Assembly (NCBI GenBank): GCA_017558065.1
Contig: JAFYWK010000018.1
Span: forward strand, 1 to 62,977
Length of the DNA stretch: 62,977 nucleotides
Reading direction: 5' to 3'
DNA from: Paludibacteraceae bacterium
Lineage (GTDB): Bacteria; Bacteroidota; Bacteroidia; Bacteroidales; Paludibacteraceae
The first letter of the stretch is position 1, and every line of letters begins with the position of its first letter. The notes below the pieces were generated by a model. That model was given only the letters and a program-made list of their open reading frames with translations. It ran no database searches and had not been told where the DNA came from. The translations under genes were made by a program, and so were the position numbers. This document shows, in pieces, positions 60,106-62,977 of the stretch.

Positions 60106-61041
60106 ATGAAACCAAACAAACCATACCTCCGTATTTTTAATACGCTGCTTATCCTTGCGGCGTATGGTTATTTGGCATATCGTCTCATCATTTTCGACGA
60201 TTATTCATCATTTCTCAGCGCCTTTCGCACCAGCAATATCGGTCTGTGGCTCACCCTCATTGCCACCCTTCTGCTCATGCCCCTCAATGTCGTGGCAGAA
60301 GCAGGCAAATGGCGTTTGCTGCTTCGCAAAACCGAACCCATGACCATCTGGGGTGCTCAGCGCCAAGTTTATTATGGCTACGTCGGCGCTTTCGTCACGC
60401 CATACCACGCAGGCGATTATCCCGCTCGTGCCATGCTCCTCAAGGACAAGAGCAATTTCTCCGCCGCTGTCGGTCTTGGTCTTGTCGGTACCGTGGCGCT
60501 GCTCGTCGTCGAACTCATCTTCGGCATTCCTGCCACATGGCTCTTTGTGAGTTACCATCCTGCTATACCGATGCAGTATTTCGCGGTAGCGTTCATCGTC
60601 TTGGTGCTTCTGCTCAGTTTCCTGCCTCACCTCGTGCGCTACCTTTCTCGCCACGAGTGGCACAACACCCAGATGCGCCAACTCTCCCTTGCGCTCTCGC
60701 ATATGTCCTATCCGCTCTTTATGAAGACCATCGCATGGTCCATGCTTCGCTATATCATCTGGGCACTCCAACTCGCCCTCACGCTCCACTTCTGCGGCGT
60801 GGATATGACCCTTGTGCAATACATGATCGCCATCCCATTCTACTACATGGTGGTGGCTATCTTCCCATCCATACCCGCGGCTAACATCGCCATCCGTGGC
60901 ACTTGGTCGCTTATCATTTTCGGTGTCTTCAGCCCCAACACAGCCGGCATAGCCCTTGCCGTCGCACTCATCTGGCTCATCAACACCGTCCTGCCAATGC
61001 TCATAGGTTCCATCCTCTACCGCAACGGCAAAACCAAATAA
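60106..61041 (+). CDS. Flippase-like (UPF0104/LPG-synthase TM region) membrane protein
   Basis: 311 residues from ATG 60106; the longer frame to 59989 precedes the promoter. It has eight or so membrane helices. The family pattern is visible: FLSAFRTSNIGLWLTLIATL, NVVAEAGKWRLLLRK, QVYYGYVGAFVTPYHAGDYPAR, FYYMVVAIFPSIPAANIAIR and GVFSPNTAGIALAVALIWLI. Related proteins move lipids or lipid-linked sugars. It precedes malQ. Confidence 0.8.
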   Translation: MKPNKPYLRIFNTLLILAAYGYLAYRLIIFDDYSSFLSAFRTSNIGLWLTLIATLLLMPLNVVAEAGKWRLLLRKTEPMTIWGAQRQVYYGYVGAFVTPYHAGDYPARAMLLKDKSNFSAAVGLGLVGTVALLVVELIFGIPATWLFVSYHPAIPMQYFAVAFIVLVLLLSFLPHLVRYLSRHEWHNTQMRQLSLALSHMSYPLFMKTIAWSMLRYIIWALQLALTLHFCGVDMTLVQYMIAIPFYYMVVAIFPSIPAANIAIRGTWSLIIFGVFSPNTAGIALAVALIWLINTVLPMLIGSILYRNGKTK

Positions 61042-61070
61042 ACAACTCTACACAATTCTACACAATACTA
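61041..61070. repeat. 3 x 10-bp leader repeat before malQ
   Basis: AACAACTCTA, CACAATTCTA, CACAATACTA, between the flippase-like stop and the malQ ATG at 61083. Confidence 0.8.
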
Positions 61071-61082
61071 ACAACAAAACAT

Positions 61083-62977
61083 ATGACCCTACATTTCACA
61101 ATCAACTACCAAGCGCAATGGGGACAACAGCTTGCTGTTCTCTATGCTGCGGATGCGGACATCACTACCGCATCGCCTGTGACTCTCCCTATGGACTGCC
61201 ACGGCAACTCTGAGTGGACTGCACAACTCACACTTAGTGACATCCACAAGTACATCTCTTACTGCTATGTAGTCCTCGACGAACAAGGCAATATCCTCCG
61301 CCGCGAGTCTATGCCTCACCTCCTCGAGTGCCAACCTGGCAATATCGTGCTGCGCGACCTCTGGCAAGACAAATCCCAATCGCTCTTCGCTTCTAAAGTC
61401 TTCAGCCAAGTGCTCTTCGCACACCGTGCGCCTGTAGCGGCTAAGAAAGCCACTGGCAATATCACCCTCAAGGTCTCTGTACCTCGTCTCGAGCGTCATC
61501 AGGGTGTGGCTATCATGGGTAACATCGCCGCCCTCGGCGAGTGGGATCGCACCAAAAAACTCCCTATGACCAATAGCCAATTGCCTATCGCCAATAGCCA
61601 CAACTACAACCCAGAATGGACCGTCACTTTCCACGCTAAACTCGGCTCTGTAGTGGAGTACAAGTATGTCATCTACGACCTCCAATCTGGCGACATCGTG
61701 GACATGGAGTGGGGCGAGAACCGCAAGATCTGGGATGTACAACGTGCTAAGCACTATGTCATCTCCGACTCTCCTTTCCGCTACACCCAAGCCAACTGGA
61801 AGGGTGCCGGCGTAGCTGTGCCAGTCTTCTCTCTCCGTTCAGAGAATGGCTTCGGTATTGGTGAGTTCCAAGATCTCAAACTCCTCGCTGACTGGGCAGT
61901 ACTCACAGGTCAAAAGATGATCCAAACCCTCCCAATCAACGACACTACCCTCCGTCACAACAACCTCGACTCATATCCTTACAACGCAGTTAGCGTCTTC
62001 GCACTCCACCCAATCTACCTCAATATCGAGAAGATGGGTACCCTTACTCCTACCCAACTCAAGAAGTATCGCAAGACACAGGAGGAGTTCAATGCCAAGA
62101 CCATCGCAGACTACCAATGCGTTTACGACGAGAAGATGAAGTACTTCAAGTCCCTCTACAAGACCGACAAAGCTACTCTCTTCGCTTCCGACGAATATAA
62201 GACTTTCCTCGCTGCCAACGAGGGCTGGCTCTTGCCATACGCAGAGTTCCTCTCTAAGCGCGACAAACAACCTAAGGACTTCTATTGCTACCTCCAGTTC
62301 CATGCGGACAAACAGCTCCGTGAGGCGGTGGACTACGCACACTCTGTAGGCGTGGCATTCAAGGGCGATATCCCTATCGGTATCTCTCCTGATTCTGTGG
62401 ACGCTTCCACCGACCCACACCTCTTCAACCTCTCTGCTTCCGCAGGTGCACCACCCGATGACTTCGACGCACGTGGTCAGAACTGGGGCTTCCCAACCTA
62501 CAACTGGGATGTTATGGCTCAAGACGACTACCAATGGTGGAAGTTCCGTTTCACCAAGATGGCGGACTACTTCGATGCATATCGCGTGGACCATATCCTT
62601 GGCTTCTTCCGTATCTGGCAAATGCGCAAAACGGATGTTTGGGGCCTCTGTGGTCATTTCTCTCCTGCTATGCCTTATTCGCTCCAAGACCTCTGGAACA
62701 TGGGCGTGAAGCTCGACGAGGATCGCCTCACCAAACCATATATCCGTGCTAATTTCTTGGGCGACACCTTCGGCTATGATACCGAGTATGTGAAGAATAA
62801 TTTCCTCCTTACCAACGACGGATATATCTACTTCTTCCCTGAGCATCTCGATACCCAACGCAAGGTGCAACAGTTCTTCCTCAACCCTGAGAACCGTGCT
62901 GCTCACGAGAACAACTGCAATATCGACAATGTCCTCAACGGACTCTTGTATCTCCATTGCGAGGTGCTCTTCGTGCG
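61083..62977 (+). CDS. malQ: 4-alpha-glucanotransferase with two starch-binding domains (3' end outside window)
   Basis: Frame open from ATG 61083 to the window edge (631 codons seen). Two CBM20-type domains are visible (about 1-110 and 125-240: NITLKVSVPRLERHQGVAIM, GNIAALGEWDRTKKLPM), then the GH77 catalytic domain: GVAVPVFSLRSENGFGIGEF, NDTTLRHNNLDSYPYNAVSV, GDIPIGISPDSVDA, and the nucleophile Asp in DAYRVDHILGFFRIW. This is the plant DPE2-like form common in Bacteroidota, acting on maltose and glycogen-type glucans in the cytoplasm. Residues 163-172 (TNSQLPIANS) are encoded by a 4 x 7 bp repeat in CBM20 number 2. The gene is very C-rich on this strand. Confidence 0.92.
   Translation, partial: MTLHFTINYQAQWGQQLAVLYAADADITTASPVTLPMDCHGNSEWTAQLTLSDIHKYISYCYVVLDEQGNILRRESMPHLLECQPGNIVLRDLWQDKSQSLFASKVFSQVLFAHRAPVAAKKATGNITLKVSVPRLERHQGVAIMGNIAALGEWDRTKKLPMTNSQLPIANSHNYNPEWTVTFHAKLGSVVEYKYVIYDLQSGDIVDMEWGENRKIWDVQRAKHYVISDSPFRYTQANWKGAGVAVPVFSLRSENGFGIGEFQDLKLLADWAVLTGQKMIQTLPINDTTLRHNNLDSYPYNAVSVFALHPIYLNIEKMGTLTPTQLKKYRKTQEEFNAKTIADYQCVYDEKMKYFKSLYKTDKATLFASDEYKTFLAANEGWLLPYAEFLSKRDKQPKDFYCYLQFHADKQLREAVDYAHSVGVAFKGDIPIGISPDSVDASTDPHLFNLSASAGAPPDDFDARGQNWGFPTYNWDVMAQDDYQWWKFRFTKMADYFDAYRVDHILGFFRIWQMRKTDVWGLCGHFSPAMPYSLQDLWNMGVKLDEDRLTKPYIRANFLGDTFGYDTEYVKNNFLLTNDGYIYFFPEHLDTQRKVQQFFLNPENRAAHENNCNIDNVLNGLLYLHCEVLFV
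61571..61598. repeat. 4 x 7-bp repeat inside malQ
   Basis: CAATAGC, CAATTGC, CTATCGC, CAATAGC, encoding NSQLPIANS. Confidence 0.88.

Noticed and set aside
61971-62957. Long minus-strand open frame opposite malQ
   Set aside because: It is a shadow of the GH77 coding frame. The plus-strand frame has full CBM20 and GH77 motifs, and the minus frame has none.

Overview
This window is chromosomal DNA from a member of the Bacteroidota, most likely order Bacteroidales. The evidence is the promoter type used throughout (TTG or TTTG, 19-20 bp, then TAnnTTTG), weak Shine-Dalgarno signals with A-rich leaders, and the gene set: a GldB-like lipoprotein, DUF5063 beside an RNase D-like exonuclease, a ParC-type topoisomerase subunit, CBM20-containing MalQ, NamZ/DUF1343 and a PorQ-like outer-membrane protein. 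I cannot name the genus. There is no rRNA, CRISPR array, prophage or recognisable insertion sequence. By eye the plus strand is C-rich over most of the window, so it probably lies in one replichore with the origin to the right. A perfect parS site at 37.7 kb suggests an origin-proximal region.

Layout. 1-7 kb: an LPP20/CsgG-like envelope pair; rRNA methyltransferase rlmI with an exonuclease and DUF5063; upp, VanZ-like and dprA. 7-10 kb: a 55-residue membrane protein, folB and parC. 10-18 kb (minus): asd, a small winged-helix protein, fabF-acpP, a metallophosphatase, mutL, a small membrane protein and an OmpA/TPR lipoprotein. 18-25 kb: lipoprotein, radical SAM/SPASM protein, rpiB, a short QueG-like protein, a cysteine-less TlpA-like protein, MarC, an HD phosphohydrolase and hsp20 with a sigma-54-like promoter. 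25-32 kb (minus): nuclease/phosphatase, sufS-gldB, lolD, S41 protease, a barrel-like protein, tsaE and a GNAT acetyltransferase. 32-35 kb: AT-rich accessory stretch with a strongly structured RNA leader, an orphan nitrilase-like gene, and an ECF sigma factor with a small membrane partner. 35-46 kb (minus): uvrC, apt, parS, mnmG, yraN and the rodA-mrdA-mreD-mreC-mreB cell-shape operon, then tRNA-Asn. 46-52 kb (plus): PfkB kinase, plsC, namZ, sodium symporter, lpxD. 52-63 kb: corA, rsmA, GtrA, a TPP-riboswitch-controlled TonB receptor, two outer-membrane-type proteins, a flippase-like membrane protein and the start of malQ.

The least explained layer is non-coding. First, short tandem repeats with a constant period (mostly 7 bp, otherwise 9-11 bp) but unrelated words sit in many leaders and gene junctions, and similar tracts lie in frame inside at least six genes (rlmI, tsaE, GtrA, the helix-hairpin-helix protein, the TonB receptor, malQ). 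Second, two 97-bp elements (31311-31406 and 34471-34567) share a hairpin with covarying stems plus four TTGAC-type boxes at identical 10-12-10 bp spacing, upstream of tsaE and of the ECF sigma gene. Third, 32.38-32.64 kb has a consensus promoter, a 136-nt rod-like RNA fold and a terminator directly upstream of the orphan nitrilase-like gene. These three are the best candidates for undescribed biology here.
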